From Prescottella subtropica (GTDB taxonomy: Bacteria > Actinomycetota > Actinomycetes > Mycobacteriales > Mycobacteriaceae), in NCBI RefSeq assembly GCF_005434945.1, contig NZ_SKCH01000002.1:124001-188000 (forward strand): DNA of 64,000 bases, in the 5' to 3' direction. Positions 52,168 through 61,009 of the stretch are shown here, one piece after another. Below the pieces are notes generated by a model, which ran no database searches, was not told the origin of the DNA, and saw only the letters and a program-made list of their open reading frames with translations. Both the position numbers and the translations under genes were made by a program. The stretch's first letter is position 1; each line of letters begins with the position of its first letter.

Positions 52168-52710
52168 TCAGGGGTGGCCGCGGTCCCAGCCGCTGCTGCG
52201 GCATGCCGCGTCGAAACCGTCCTGAGGGGGTCGGTGGTCGAGCACGGTGGCCGGCGGGACGGGCAGCATGTCCACGATCATCTGGGTGCCGAACCGGCCG
52301 TCCGGCAGGAAACAGTTGACAAGGCTGGTCGACGCCTCCGCCTGCGCCTGGGCGGCGTCGACCGCGTCGCCGCACGGCCGTCGGTCACCGGCGTCCCAGG
52401 GTTCGGCGCCCTCCCACGGGTTCATCCACGGCGACAGTGGCGGCCACTGTTCCAGCGGGGGCAGCGGGACGCCCGACGCCGCGGCCCGGGCCGCGGACTG
52501 CCGGTCGAGTTCCCGGACTGCATCGCAGGGCAGGGCGCGGCCGGTCTCTTCCGTCACTGCGGCGATCTCGATCACGTCACCGGCCGTCTCCGGCGGATCG
52601 GACGGTTCCGTGAGCACGACGGCTCCAGCGGCGACTCCGCACCCGACGAACACGACACCGGCTGCACCCATACTCGCCCTGCGGAGCCGATTCGACGCGG
52701 AAAAGCCCAT
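52168..52710 (-). CDS. Hypothetical membrane-anchored or secreted protein
   Basis: A 180-residue protein that I do not recognise. An N-terminal hydrophobic segment (MGAAGVVFVGCGVAAGAVVL, about residues 14-33) would anchor or export it. The rest is rich in Pro, Trp and Ala (PPLEQWPPLSPWMNPWEGAEPW) with four cysteines that could form disulfides. The ATG at 52710 has no good ribosome site and an upstream GTG is possible, so the start is uncertain. It precedes the 35-residue peptide gene by 63 bases on the same strand. Confidence 0.55.
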   Translation of the reverse strand: MGFSASNRLRRASMGAAGVVFVGCGVAAGAVVLTEPSDPPETAGDVIEIAAVTEETGRALPCDAVRELDRQSAARAAASGVPLPPLEQWPPLSPWMNPWEGAEPWDAGDRRPCGDAVDAAQAQAEASTSLVNCFLPDGRFGTQMIVDMLPVPPATVLDHRPPQDGFDAACRSSGWDRGHP

Positions 52711-52778
52711 CCGTCGATGGAACCAGACCGACACCACCGGTAGGGCCGAATCGTGTTGTTCTCCCGATACCCGAGACT

Positions 52779-53222
52779 TCAGGTCGTGGGTCGATCCACC
52801 GGCGTGAGCAGCAGCGTGCACACGTAGGTCACCGCCGCGCACGCCGCCGAGACCGTCAGGAACCATGCCCCGCCGGCTGAGTTCGTGCCCGTCGTCGCAC
52901 CCCAGACGAAGAACATCGCGACGAACAGGAACACCGCACCCGCCGACCAGGTCGCGAATCGCTGCCGCAGGCACCGCACCGAATGTGGCGGCCACGCCTG
53001 CGCCGACCGCAGGGCCAGCGAGCCGCCTGCCACCGACACCGCGCCGACCGCCATCCCGGCGAACACCCCGAAAACCAGCGCGACGGGCGTCAGTCCCAGG
53101 TTTCCGGACCGGACCGTCTCGACCGCCGCCACCGCGGCTCCGACCCCGGATGCGATGCCGATCTCCCGCGCAATCCACCCCATACGTGCAGCCAAGCACA
53201 CCGCGCCGGGTGACCGCGACAT
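52779..53222 (-). CDS. Hypothetical membrane protein
   Basis: A 147-residue protein with four hydrophobic stretches (IGIASGVGAAVAAVET, PVALVFGVFAGMAVGAVSV, AGAVFLFVAMFFVWGA, FLTVSAACAAVTYVCTLLL). No family is recognised. A second in-frame ATG at 53183 would remove 13 residues and could be the true start. It is divergent from the PLDc_N protein, 42 bases away. Confidence 0.55.
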   Translation of the reverse strand: MSRSPGAVCLAARMGWIAREIGIASGVGAAVAAVETVRSGNLGLTPVALVFGVFAGMAVGAVSVAGGSLALRSAQAWPPHSVRCLRQRFATWSAGAVFLFVAMFFVWGATTGTNSAGGAWFLTVSAACAAVTYVCTLLLTPVDRPTT

Positions 53223-53264
53223 CCGCTAGCGTCAGGCTCACATCGTTTCGAGGGGGAATCAGAG

Positions 53265-53492
53265 ATGGACCACACCGCGACCCTGCCGCTGAGCTTCGAC
53301 ATCCGGGTGACGGTCATCGTGCTGGTCTACGTCGGACTCATCGTCGCCGCACTGGTCTCGATCTTCCGCACCCGTCACGACCGGGTCGGCTCGAAGTTCT
53401 GGTGGTCCGCGCTCGTCGTCGTGCTGCCCGTCATCGGGCCGGCCGCGTGGTTCCTGTTCGGGGCGCCGCCACTGCGTCGCCGCGCCCGCTGA
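53265..53492 (+). CDS. Small PLDc_N-domain membrane protein
   Basis: A 75-residue protein with two membrane helices. The layout TVIVLVYVGLIVAALVSIFR, then KFWWSALVVVLPVIGPAAWFLFG, matches the phospholipase D N-terminal membrane domain found as stand-alone proteins in actinobacteria. A GAGGGGG ribosome site precedes the ATG. Its function is not known. Confidence 0.8.
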   Translation: MDHTATLPLSFDIRVTVIVLVYVGLIVAALVSIFRTRHDRVGSKFWWSALVVVLPVIGPAAWFLFGAPPLRRRAR

Positions 53493-53513
53493 CACGACCG
53501 CCCCTGCGCACGC

Positions 53514-53552
53514 CACAGGGGCGCCGCTCCGTGACGGAACGACGCCCCTGTG
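53514..53552. terminator. Bidirectional hairpin between convergent genes
   Basis: CACAGGGGCG (53514-53523) pairs with 53543-53552; an inner TCCG/CGGA pairing extends the fold. It separates the PLDc_N gene from the convergent DUF1416 gene. Confidence 0.65.
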
Positions 53553-53568
53553 CCGGGCTTGGGATGAC

Positions 53569-53874
53569 CTACTTGGCGACCGTCACGTCGACGTTGTGCA
53601 CGCCGGGCGCGGACGGGCTGATGCGCACGTCGCCGTTGCCGGTGGAGGACAGGGCGCGGACCTTCCAGTCGCCGGGGGCGGCGAAGAAACGGAAGTCGCC
53701 GGTCGCGGAGGCGACGACCTCGGCGGTGAACTCGTCGGTGCCGTCGAGGAGGCGGACGAACGCGCCACCGACCGGCTGGCCGTCAGCGGCCAGGACGCGG
53801 CCGGTGATGACCGTCTCGGTCTCCACGTTGACGCCTGCGGGCAGGGTCTGGGTCTGAACAGGTGCTCCGCACAT
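53569..53874 (-). CDS. DUF1416 protein (SseC-like)
   Basis: A 101-residue carboxypeptidase-regulatory-like beta-sandwich protein. The motifs MCGAP at the start, VITGRVLAADGQPVGGAFVRLLD and the late VRALSSTGNG are those of the DUF1416 family known in mycobacteria as sseC, always next to a thiosulfate sulfurtransferase. It follows that gene after five bases, so it is in the same operon. A role in sulfur metabolism is inferred from this linkage. Confidence 0.9.
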   Translation of the reverse strand: MCGAPVQTQTLPAGVNVETETVITGRVLAADGQPVGGAFVRLLDGTDEFTAEVVASATGDFRFFAAPGDWKVRALSSTGNGDVRISPSAPGVHNVDVTVAK

Positions 53875-53879
53875 GACTC

Positions 53880-54713
53880 TTATGCTCCCAACTCGATCGG
53901 TGCGCCGACCAGCGAGCCGTATTCGACCCAGCTGCCGTCGTAGTTCTTCACGTTCCGCTTGCCGAGGATCTCCTGCAGCACGAACCAGGTGTGGCTCGAG
54001 CGCTCGCCGATGCGGCAGTAGGCGATGGTTTCCTTGGAGTCGTCGAAGCCCTTGTCCGCGTACAGCTTCGCGAGGTCCTCGTCGGACTTGAAGGTGCCGT
54101 CCTCGTTGGCGGTGGTGCTCCACGGGATGTTGATGGCGCCGGGGACGTGGCCGCGCTGCTGCGCCTGCTCCTGCGGCAGATGCGCGGGGGCGAGGATCTT
54201 GCCCGAGTACTCGTCGGGGGAGCGGACGTCGACCAGGTTCGCGGAACCGATCGCGGCGATGACGTCGTCACGGAACGCGCGGATCGAGGTGTCGGCGGCG
54301 GCGGCCTTGTACTCGGTGGCCGGGCGGGTGACGGTGTCCTTCGACAGCGGACGGCCGTCGAGCTCCCACTTCTTGCGGCCGCCGTCGATCAGCTTGACGT
54401 CCTGGTGGCCGTACAGCTTGAAGTACCAGTACGCGTACGCGGCGAACCAGTTGTTGTTGCCGCCGTAGAGGACCACGGTGTCGTCGTTGGCGACGCCCTT
54501 CGCGGACAGCAGCGCGGAGAACTGTTCCTGGTTCAGGAAGTCGCGGCGGACCGCGTCCTGCAGGTCCTTGCGCCAGTCGAGCCGGATCGCGCCCTCGATG
54601 TGGCCGACGTCGTAGGCGGCGGTGTCCTCGTCGACCTCGACGAAGACGGTCTTGGGGGCGGTCAGATTCTGCTCGGCCCAGTCTGCGGAGACCAGGACGT
54701 CGGAGCGAGCCAT
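53880..54713 (-). CDS. cysA2: Thiosulfate sulfurtransferase (rhodanese), CysA2-like
   Basis: A 277-residue tandem-rhodanese protein. The active cysteine is Cys233 in AYCRIGERSSHTWFVL; the N-terminal rhodanese domain is catalytically silent, as usual. It transfers sulfane sulfur from thiosulfate to a thiol acceptor. The ATG follows GAAAGGACC. It is the second gene after a polycysteine leader, suggesting that its expression rises when cysteine is scarce. Confidence 0.94.
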   Translation of the reverse strand: MARSDVLVSADWAEQNLTAPKTVFVEVDEDTAAYDVGHIEGAIRLDWRKDLQDAVRRDFLNQEQFSALLSAKGVANDDTVVLYGGNNNWFAAYAYWYFKLYGHQDVKLIDGGRKKWELDGRPLSKDTVTRPATEYKAAAADTSIRAFRDDVIAAIGSANLVDVRSPDEYSGKILAPAHLPQEQAQQRGHVPGAINIPWSTTANEDGTFKSDEDLAKLYADKGFDDSKETIAYCRIGERSSHTWFVLQEILGKRNVKNYDGSWVEYGSLVGAPIELGA

Positions 54714-54768
54714 AGGTGGTCCTTTCGGGGTTCGATACGGCGAGTGGAGATTTCGGGAAACTGTGAGG

Positions 54769-55239
54769 TCAGGCCGGGTGCGGCGTGTTGCCGCCGCGCA
54801 GGCGCGCGACCAGGGGATAGATCTGGCAGCCCAGGCACACCCCGAACGCGGCGTTGAGGAGGGCCGCGAACAGGGCGAAACCGGTGGCGACGGCCCCGAC
54901 GAGCCCGGCACCGGTGAGGAAGCCGGCGGTGCCGACGACGGCGAAGACGAGGCCGACGAGCTGCGCGAATCGCAGCGGTGCGGCGGGTTCACGTTCGGTC
55001 ACCGGACCCAGCCGGGGCGCGACGAGGGCCGCGAACAGGCGGCCGTACGGGCTGCGGCGCGGGCCGGCCAGGGCGCCGATCGCGAAGACGACCGCCTGCG
55101 CGGCCAGCAGGATGCCGGCGGCGAGCGGGGAGACCGTCGACACGATCAGGACGGCCACCAGGACGGCGGTGGTGACCCAGGCGGCGAACCGGGGGCCGCG
55201 GACGTCGACCTGCTGCGGGGTGAGAGTGGGAGTGGACAT
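54769..55239 (-). CDS. DUF4395 integral membrane protein
   Basis: A 156-residue protein with three or four helices. The conserved family motif NAAFGVCLGCQIY with its CxxC pair is near the end, and FAAWVTTAVLVAVLIV begins the membrane part. The family is linked to sulfur genes and may move sulfur compounds or redox equivalents, which is unproven. The ATG follows AGGAG. It is the first full gene downstream of the polycysteine leader. Confidence 0.88.
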   Translation of the reverse strand: MSTPTLTPQQVDVRGPRFAAWVTTAVLVAVLIVSTVSPLAAGILLAAQAVVFAIGALAGPRRSPYGRLFAALVAPRLGPVTEREPAAPLRFAQLVGLVFAVVGTAGFLTGAGLVGAVATGFALFAALLNAAFGVCLGCQIYPLVARLRGGNTPHPA

Positions 55240-55307
55240 GGGGTGTGCTCCTGCGGGATACCGAGTGCTGAGATGCCGGCGCGGGGCGGCGGGGTTCGGG
55301 ATGCACC

Positions 55308-55376
55308 GATCACGGGCGGGGCCGTCGGTCGGCGACGACACACTGGGACGGAACGAGGCGTCGACCGGCCGTGATC
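55308..55376 (-). promoter_or_regulatory. Putative attenuator stem after the polycysteine leader
   Basis: GATCACGG on the minus strand (55376-55369), which overlaps the last codon and stop of the leader peptide, is complementary to CCGTGATC (55315-55308). Ribosomes stalled on the upstream cysteine codons would change whether this stem forms. The next gene starts 69 bases further on. Confidence 0.45.
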
Positions 55377-55440
55377 AACAGCAGGGACAGCAACAACCAC
55401 CGACACGGCACAGGTCGACTGCGCGGCGCCGGGTGAGCAT
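55375..55440 (-). CDS. Polycysteine leader peptide, 21 residues
   Basis: An ATG-started frame encodes 21 residues: MLTRRRAVDLCRV followed by GGCCCPCC at the end, six cysteines in all with five in the last six positions. The MLTRRRxVDLC start is typical of actinobacterial sulfur-gene leader peptides, and polycysteine leaders are known in mycobacteria as cysteine-responsive attenuators of the same cysA2 operon. It lies 135 bases upstream of the DUF4395 gene. No strong ribosome site is seen; a GAG six bases upstream may serve. Confidence 0.82.
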   Translation of the reverse strand: MLTRRRAVDLCRVGGCCCPCC

Positions 55441-55452
55441 CAGCTCGTGGTT

Positions 55453-55478
55453 GGGGTACACGAGGGGCAGCGTACCCC
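55453..55478. promoter_or_regulatory. Inverted repeat overlapping the leader promoter
   Basis: GGGGTAC (55453-55459) and GTACCCC (55472-55478) form a perfect seven-base dyad with a 12-base spacer. On the minus strand TACGCT, a candidate -10 box for the leader transcript, lies inside it. A repressor site is possible. Confidence 0.4.
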
Positions 55479-55495
55479 GTTTTTCGCGATCTGGG

Positions 55496-55951
55496 TCACT
55501 CCGTTTCGAGGAGTGGGAGCAGCGCCACTTCGAGGTCGGTCGCCGACGGCACCCCGGAGATGCGGAAACGCTCGGTCAGGTCGCCGTCGAGAATGAACGT
55601 CGTCGGCAGCGACAGGACGCTGAGAGTCTTTGCCAGAGCGGGGCTTTCGTCGATGTCGAGTTCCACCTCGAGCGCGGCGGGACCGCCGGTGCGGGAGGCG
55701 TCGAGCTTGGTGAGCACCTGCCCGACGACGCGGCGGACCGCCGCGCACGGACCGCACCAGTCGGCGGAGAAGTGCAGGACGACGGGACGTCCGGTCGCGG
55801 TCACTCCGGCCTCGGCGAGCAGCCCGAGACGATCGTCGGAGGCCGCCGGGGCCGGTGCGGAGGCTCGCACCTGCCCGGCCCGGGCCCGCAGTGCGAGTCC
55901 GACGGCGACGGTGGCGGCGACCGCGATCAGGAGCACGACGACGGCGGTCAC
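55496..55951 (-). CDS. thiX: Membrane-anchored thioredoxin-like protein
   Basis: A 151-residue protein with an N-terminal signal anchor (about residues 3-22) and a thioredoxin domain. The redox pair is Cys66-Gly-Pro-Cys69 in [15 protein letters not shown], and the cis-proline is in SLPTTFIL. It would act on thiols or disulfides outside the membrane. It matches thiX (Rv0816c) in position. The GTG start overlaps the stop of lmeA by four bases. Confidence 0.9.
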   Translation of the reverse strand: MTAVVVLLIAVAATVAVGLALRARAGQVRASAPAPAASDDRLGLLAEAGVTATGRPVVLHFSADWCGPCAAVRRVVGQVLTKLDASRTGGPAALEVELDIDESPALAKTLSVLSLPTTFILDGDLTERFRISGVPSATDLEVALLPLLETE

Positions 55952-56730
55952 GCGGCCTCCTGGAGGCGGTCGAGGTCGATGACGAGGTGGTCGCCGGTGC
56001 CCTCGACGACGATCTGCGACCCCTCGGCGTAGACGTCGGTGGGCATGATGCCGAACGGCAGGGCCTGCGGGTCGATCGTCTTGGTGAACAGGTCGAGCAC
56101 CCCCTGGCGCAGCGGATTCGGGACGGAGAAGTCCGCCTCACCCTCGGGACCGAAGTAGAAGTCGGTGGCCACGATCATCAACTGTTCGCCGCGCAGCACC
56201 AGATCGGCCTGCACACTCACCGACGTCTGCAGCGGGCCGACCGGGACGGTGCCGGTGAACACGATGCCGCCGGTGGTCGGCGACCCGGAGCCGCCGGAGC
56301 CGCCGGTGCCGTCCGACTTGTCCGCCGGCGGCGCCGACACCTGCAGGTCGGGGATGCCGAGGAACTTCCCCAGGTCGGTGGCGTCGATCATCATCCGGCC
56401 CTCCAGATGGTCGACGGGCACCTGCGACACGGATCCGTCGAGGATCGAGGACGCCGGGACGGACACCCCGTTCAGCGTCGCCTCGATCGTCACGTCGCCG
56501 ATCATGTCCCGGTGCACCTGCCGGGCGCGGATCTCGACGTCGTCGTACTTGCCGCGCCACGCCTGGGTGAGGAACGGGAAGCCGTGGACGGTGACCTCGG
56601 GGTCGGCGGTGAGGGATCCACCCTCACGCAGCGCCCGGGACACCCGATACTCGGAGTAGGCCGCGGCGCCGAAATCGACGACGACGGCGATTCCGACGAG
56701 GCATACCAGCCCGATGATCAGTTTCCGCAC
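55948..56730 (-). CDS. lmeA: LmeA-like DUF2993 lipid-binding protein
   Basis: A 260-residue DUF2993 protein. It has an N-terminal membrane helix or signal ([21 protein letters not shown]), then [22 protein letters not shown] and [12 protein letters not shown], typical of the tubular lipid-binding fold. A Gly/Ser linker ([15 protein letters not shown]) divides the domain. The orthologue in mycobacteria (Rv0817c) is needed for elongation of the lipomannan mannan chain. The GTG at 56730 has a weak GGAAC site. It is divergent from glnR. Confidence 0.87.
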   Translation of the reverse strand: MRKLIIGLVCLVGIAVVVDFGAAAYSEYRVSRALREGGSLTADPEVTVHGFPFLTQAWRGKYDDVEIRARQVHRDMIGDVTIEATLNGVSVPASSILDGSVSQVPVDHLEGRMMIDATDLGKFLGIPDLQVSAPPADKSDGTGGSGGSGSPTTGGIVFTGTVPVGPLQTSVSVQADLVLRGEQLMIVATDFYFGPEGEADFSVPNPLRQGVLDLFTKTIDPQALPFGIMPTDVYAEGSQIVVEGTGDHLVIDLDRLQEAA

Positions 56731-56869
56731 CGTTCCATTGTTACCGTTCGCCCCGGGTGCCGGTGCGGCGGTCCGGTGTCGGCTCGCGCTAGTCTGTGCG
56801 CGAAAACTTGTCGGACCACTCGGTGTCGGCCCTCCGCCGGCGTTCGCGGCGACAGAGAGGGAGGCCTGA

Positions 56870-57655
56870 GTGGAGCTTCTGCTACTGACCTCCGACCCCG
56901 ATCCGGAGACGGTGCTGCCGTCGTTGGCCCTGCTGTCGCACACCGTGCGGCCGGCCCCGACCGACGTGTCGTCGCTCCTCGAGGCAGGCGCGGCGGACAT
57001 TGCCCTCGTCGATGCCCGCTCCGACCTGGCCGCGGCCCGCGGACTGTGCCGGCTACTGGGGACGACGGGGTCCGCGATCCCGGTCGTGGCCGTCCTCACC
57101 GAGGGCGGGCTCGTCGCCGTCAACGCGGACTGGGGTCTCGACGACATCCTGCTCCCGACGACCGGGCCGGCCGAACTCGATGCGAGACTGCGGTTGCTCG
57201 TCGGCCGCAACGGGGGTGTCGCCGCGCCCGAAGCGACCGGCAAGATCACGCTCGGCGAGCTGGTGATCGACGAGGGGACGTACACCGCACGACTGCGGGG
57301 TCGTCCCCTCGATCTGACTTACAAGGAGTTCGAGCTCCTCAAGTACCTCGCGCAGCATGCGGGCCGGGTGTTCACCCGCGCGCAGCTGCTGCAGGAGGTG
57401 TGGGGTTACGACTTCTTCGGTGGTACCCGCACCGTCGACGTCCACGTCCGGCGACTGCGCGCCAAGCTCGGCTCGGACTACGAGTCGCTCATCGGCACCG
57501 TCCGCAACGTCGGCTACAAGGCGGTACGTCCCCCGACCCGGTCGGGCCCGGCGCCGGCCGGTACTGCACCCGACGACCCGAACCCCGACCGCGACCCGGC
57601 TCCCGACGGACCGGATCCGGCCCCTGCCCCTACCCACGGATCGGCGTATCGATGA
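56870..57655 (+). CDS. glnR: Orphan OmpR-type nitrogen regulator GlnR
   Basis: A 261-residue response regulator without a partner kinase. The receiver part is atypical (ALVDARSD keeps the central Asp but the acidic pocket is reduced). The winged-helix domain (about 145-220) reads [20 protein letters not shown] and then [13 protein letters not shown]. In mycobacteria and Streptomyces GlnR controls nitrogen assimilation. A Pro/Asp-rich tail extends the C-terminus beyond the usual end. The stop overlaps the mshD start (ATGA). Confidence 0.9.
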   Translation: MELLLLTSDPDPETVLPSLALLSHTVRPAPTDVSSLLEAGAADIALVDARSDLAAARGLCRLLGTTGSAIPVVAVLTEGGLVAVNADWGLDDILLPTTGPAELDARLRLLVGRNGGVAAPEATGKITLGELVIDEGTYTARLRGRPLDLTYKEFELLKYLAQHAGRVFTRAQLLQEVWGYDFFGGTRTVDVHVRRLRAKLGSDYESLIGTVRNVGYKAVRPPTRSGPAPAGTAPDDPNPDRDPAPDGPDPAPAPTHGSAYR

Positions 57656-58557
57656 ACACTCTGCAGCTCGACTGGATCGATTCACCGCCGGCCGCGGCGA
57701 TCCGGGATCTCGTGGCCCGGGCCACGACGGCCGACGGCACCGCACCGGTGTCGGAGCAGGCCCTGCACGCGCTCACCGGCACCGGTTCCGCACGGCACCT
57801 GACGGCCACGGTCGACGGCCGCGTCGTCGGCTACGCGCAGCTCGAACCCGGGCACGGAGACCATCCGGCGATGGCGGAGGTCGTCGTCGACCCCGACGGC
57901 CGAGGGGCCGGGACCGGGCGGCGGCTCGTCGCGGAGGCGCTGCACGCCGGGGGAGCGGGCACCCGGGTGTGGGCGCACGGCAACCTGCCGGCGGCCGTCG
58001 CCGTCGCCGACCGGCTCGGCCTCGTCGGGGCGCGGGAACTGCTGCAGTTGCGGCGGTCGCTGACCGAACCACTGCCCGACGTCGTCGTGCCCGACGGTGT
58101 CACGCTGCGCACGTACCGGGGCCCGGCGGACGACGCGGAGATCCTGCGGGTCAACGCGGCCGCGTTCGCATGGCACCCGGAGCAGGGCACGTGGACGCAG
58201 CACGACGTCGACGAACGGCGCAGCGAACCGTGGTTCGACCCGGAGGGTCTGTTCCTGGCGTTCCCCGACACCGGTGACACCGAGCGTCTTCTCGGTTTCC
58301 ACTGGACCAAGGTGCACGCGCCGGAGCACGGCAACCCGGCGCTCGGCGAGGTGTACGTCGTCGGTATCGACCCCGACGCGCAGGGCCGCGGCCTGGGCCG
58401 GGTCCTGACGCTGGCGGGCCTGCACCACCTGCGCGAGCGTGGTCTCGGCGCCGTCCTGCTGTACGTCGAGGGGGACAACACCGCAGCTCTGCACACGTAC
58501 GAGCGGCTCGGATTCGAGCGGTTCCACGTCGACGTCGCCTACGCCGCCGGCGTCTGA
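57652..58557 (+). CDS. mshD: Mycothiol synthase (MshD)
   Basis: A 301-residue tandem GNAT acetyltransferase that acetylates Cys-GlcN-Ins to give mycothiol, the main low-molecular-weight thiol of actinomycetes. Acetyl-CoA loops are [15 protein letters not shown] in the first domain and [17 protein letters not shown] in the second; the end [15 protein letters not shown] is conserved. It is translationally coupled to glnR and followed by the pst operon, as in M. tuberculosis. Confidence 0.95.
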   Translation: MNTLQLDWIDSPPAAAIRDLVARATTADGTAPVSEQALHALTGTGSARHLTATVDGRVVGYAQLEPGHGDHPAMAEVVVDPDGRGAGTGRRLVAEALHAGGAGTRVWAHGNLPAAVAVADRLGLVGARELLQLRRSLTEPLPDVVVPDGVTLRTYRGPADDAEILRVNAAAFAWHPEQGTWTQHDVDERRSEPWFDPEGLFLAFPDTGDTERLLGFHWTKVHAPEHGNPALGEVYVVGIDPDAQGRGLGRVLTLAGLHHLRERGLGAVLLYVEGDNTAALHTYERLGFERFHVDVAYAAGV

Positions 58558-58610
58558 GAAACGCCCGGCCGGGCGGGTGTGACGCATCACTCGAGGAATT
58601 CCCGGCGGGA

Positions 58611-58632
58611 GTTCACCTTCCGTTCACCGAAC
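58611..58632 (+). promoter_or_regulatory. PHO-type direct repeat before pstS
   Basis: Two consecutive 11-base units, GTTCACCTTCC and GTTCACCGAAC, share GTTCACC in the same phase. This matches actinobacterial PHO boxes bound by PhoP/RegX3-type regulators. A TACCTT -10 candidate lies at 58660-58665. It should couple pstSCAB to phosphate limitation. Confidence 0.7.
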
Positions 58633-58768
58633 CGGGTCCCGATGGCTACCGGGCACCCTTACCTTTCTGGCCTGGGTGGCGCAGAGTCACCCGGTGCGGT
58701 CCCGTACGGGCCGGCATCCCCACGCCGCCCGACGACGGGCGGAACGCCAGGACAGCGGAGGATCCAGG

Positions 58769-59896
58769 GTGAAGCTCGAGCGTAACGGCGCAGTGTTCGG
58801 AGCAGTGGTGTTCGGTGCTGTCGCGGCGATGACGCTGACGGCCTGCGGCAGCGACAACAACGCCGCCTCCTCGACGGTCGACACGTCGGCGTCCACGGCA
58901 CTGTGCGACGGCAAGGACAAGCTGTCCGGGGCCGGATCGTCCGCGCAGAAGAATGCGATGGACGAGTTCACCTCCGCCTACATCGCGGCCTGCCAGAACA
59001 AGGGCAAGAACGTCAACGTCGCCTACAACCCGAGCGGTTCCGGTGACGGCCGCACCCAGTTCATCGCGAACAAGATCGACTTCGCCGGTTCGGACTCGGC
59101 GATCAAGGGGGAGCAGGCCGAGCAGGCCAAGCAGCGCTGCAACGGCAACGACGCGTGGAACCTGCCGCTCGTGTTCGGTCCGGTCGCGGTCGCCTACAAC
59201 CTCGACGGCGTCGACGCCCTCGTTCTCGACGGCGAGACCATCGCCAAGATCTTCAACGGCACGATCACCACGTGGAACGATCCGGCGATCGCCGCCCTCA
59301 ACCCGGGTGTCACGCTCCCGGACGAGAAGATCAACCCGATCTTCCGCTCCGACTCGTCGGGCACCAGCGACAACTTCCAGCAGTACCTCGAGGCGTCGTC
59401 GAAGGGTGCCTGGACGGCCGGCGCGGGCTCCGACTTCAAGGGCGGTGCCGGTGAGGGCGCCAAGGGCTCGGCGGGTGTCGCGCAGGCCGTCGCGACCGCT
59501 CCCGGGTCGATCACGTACGTCGAGAAGTCGTTCGCCGATCAGCAGAAGCTGTCGGTCGCGCAGATCGACAACGGTTCCGGCCCGGTCGCGCTGACGCAGG
59601 ACACCGCCGGCAAGGCGATCGCGAACGCCGCGTTCAAGGGCGCGGGCACCGGCGATCTCACGCTCGACCTGAAGTCGATCTACGGCAGCACCGAGGCCGG
59701 CACCTACCCGCTGATCCTGGCGACCTACGAGATCGTGTGCTCGGCCGGGTACCCCGCGGACATCTCCGCCGCCGTGAAGTCGTTCCTGACCAGTGCCGCG
59801 AACGAGGGCCAGCAGACGCTCGCCGACCAGGGCTACGTCCCGCTGCCGGAATCGTTCCGCGCCAAGATCAACGAGTCGATCGCGGCCATCGGCTGA
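58769..59896 (+). CDS. pstS: Phosphate-binding lipoprotein PstS
   Basis: A 375-residue high-affinity phosphate receptor. The lipobox is LTAC (Cys26). Phosphate-contacting motifs are GAGSSAQKNAM, NPSGSGDGRTQF, FAGSDSAI and FRSDSSGTSDNF. The GTG follows GGAGG. It is the first gene of pstSCAB and is preceded by a PHO-type repeat. Confidence 0.97.
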   Translation: MKLERNGAVFGAVVFGAVAAMTLTACGSDNNAASSTVDTSASTALCDGKDKLSGAGSSAQKNAMDEFTSAYIAACQNKGKNVNVAYNPSGSGDGRTQFIANKIDFAGSDSAIKGEQAEQAKQRCNGNDAWNLPLVFGPVAVAYNLDGVDALVLDGETIAKIFNGTITTWNDPAIAALNPGVTLPDEKINPIFRSDSSGTSDNFQQYLEASSKGAWTAGAGSDFKGGAGEGAKGSAGVAQAVATAPGSITYVEKSFADQQKLSVAQIDNGSGPVALTQDTAGKAIANAAFKGAGTGDLTLDLKSIYGSTEAGTYPLILATYEIVCSAGYPADISAAVKSFLTSAANEGQQTLADQGYVPLPESFRAKINESIAAIG

Positions 59897-59953
59897 TCGG
59901 GACGCACCGTATCCGGACTGCCCATCTATATTCGACGGAGAATGTGAGCGCAG

Positions 59954-61006
59954 ATGACTGACGCGAGCACACGGTCAACACCACGCGCCTCCGGCCCCGC
60001 GGACGGCGGGGCCGGGGTGGGCGGTCCGAACGGTACCCCGGAGGCCCCGATCACTTCCTCACCGGAAACGAAGAACAAGGCTGTCACCCGGCCCGGAGAC
60101 CGGATCTTCGGTTCCTTCGCCTCGGGTTCGGCGGTCTTCGTCACCCTGCTCGTCGCGGCCGTCGGCATCTTCCTGATCTGGCGTGCCGTGCCCGCATTGC
60201 AGCGCAACGAGGTCAACTTCCTCACCAGCCGGGTATGGGACACGGTCGACATCGACGCCATGGCGTTCGGTGTGCTCGACCTGTTCATCACCACCGTCAA
60301 GGTGTCGGTGTTCGCGCTGGTGCTGGCGATGCCGATCGCGCTCGGCATCGCGATCTTCCTCACCGAATACGCGCCGAAACGTCTCGCCGGCCCCCTCGCC
60401 TACGTGATCGACCTGCTGGCCGCGGTGCCGTCGATCGTCTACGGCCTGTGGGGCCTGCTGGTGTTCGCGCCGGCCGTCGCACCGGCCGCGGTGTGGCTCA
60501 ACGAGCACCTGGGCTGGATCCCGTTCTTCGCGGACGGCACCGGTTCGATCCGCGGCGGCGGCACCGTGTTCACCGCCGGCATCGTGCTCGCGGTGATGAT
60601 CCTGCCGGTCATCACCGCCGTCACCCGCGAGGTGTTCGCCCAAACCCCCAAGGCGCACGTCGAGGCCGCGCTCGCGCTCGGTGCGACGCGGTGGGAAGTG
60701 GTGCGCACCACCGTCATCCCGTTCGGCAAGTCCGGCTACATCAGTGGCTCCATGCTCGGCCTCGGCCGTGCACTCGGCGAGACCATGGCGCTGTACATGA
60801 TCCTGCGGACCACGTCCGCGCCGGCGTCGTGGTTCGGCCTCAACGACTCGGGCGCGACGATCGCATCCAAGATCGCCCTCGGATACGCCGAGTTCAACAA
60901 CGACATCCAGGCGGGCGCCTACATCGCCGCCGGCCTGGTCCTCTTCGTGCTCACCTTCGTGGTCAACGCGGCCGCACGCGCCGTGATCTCCGGAAAGCGG
61001 GACTGA
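59954..61006 (+). CDS. pstC: Phosphate ABC permease PstC
   Basis: A 350-residue permease with six helices and a 50-residue charged N-terminal extension. The coupling loop is EAALALGATRWEVVRTTVIPFGKSG. It starts 57 bases after pstS and pairs with PstA. Confidence 0.96.
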   Translation: MTDASTRSTPRASGPADGGAGVGGPNGTPEAPITSSPETKNKAVTRPGDRIFGSFASGSAVFVTLLVAAVGIFLIWRAVPALQRNEVNFLTSRVWDTVDIDAMAFGVLDLFITTVKVSVFALVLAMPIALGIAIFLTEYAPKRLAGPLAYVIDLLAAVPSIVYGLWGLLVFAPAVAPAAVWLNEHLGWIPFFADGTGSIRGGGTVFTAGIVLAVMILPVITAVTREVFAQTPKAHVEAALALGATRWEVVRTTVIPFGKSGYISGSMLGLGRALGETMALYMILRTTSAPASWFGLNDSGATIASKIALGYAEFNNDIQAGAYIAAGLVLFVLTFVVNAAARAVISGKRD

Positions 61007-61009
61007 CCG

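Noticed and set aside
55855-57651. Upstream extension of the mshD frame
   Set aside because: The open frame runs back across glnR and lmeA, but homology begins at the ATG at 57652, which overlaps the glnR stop.
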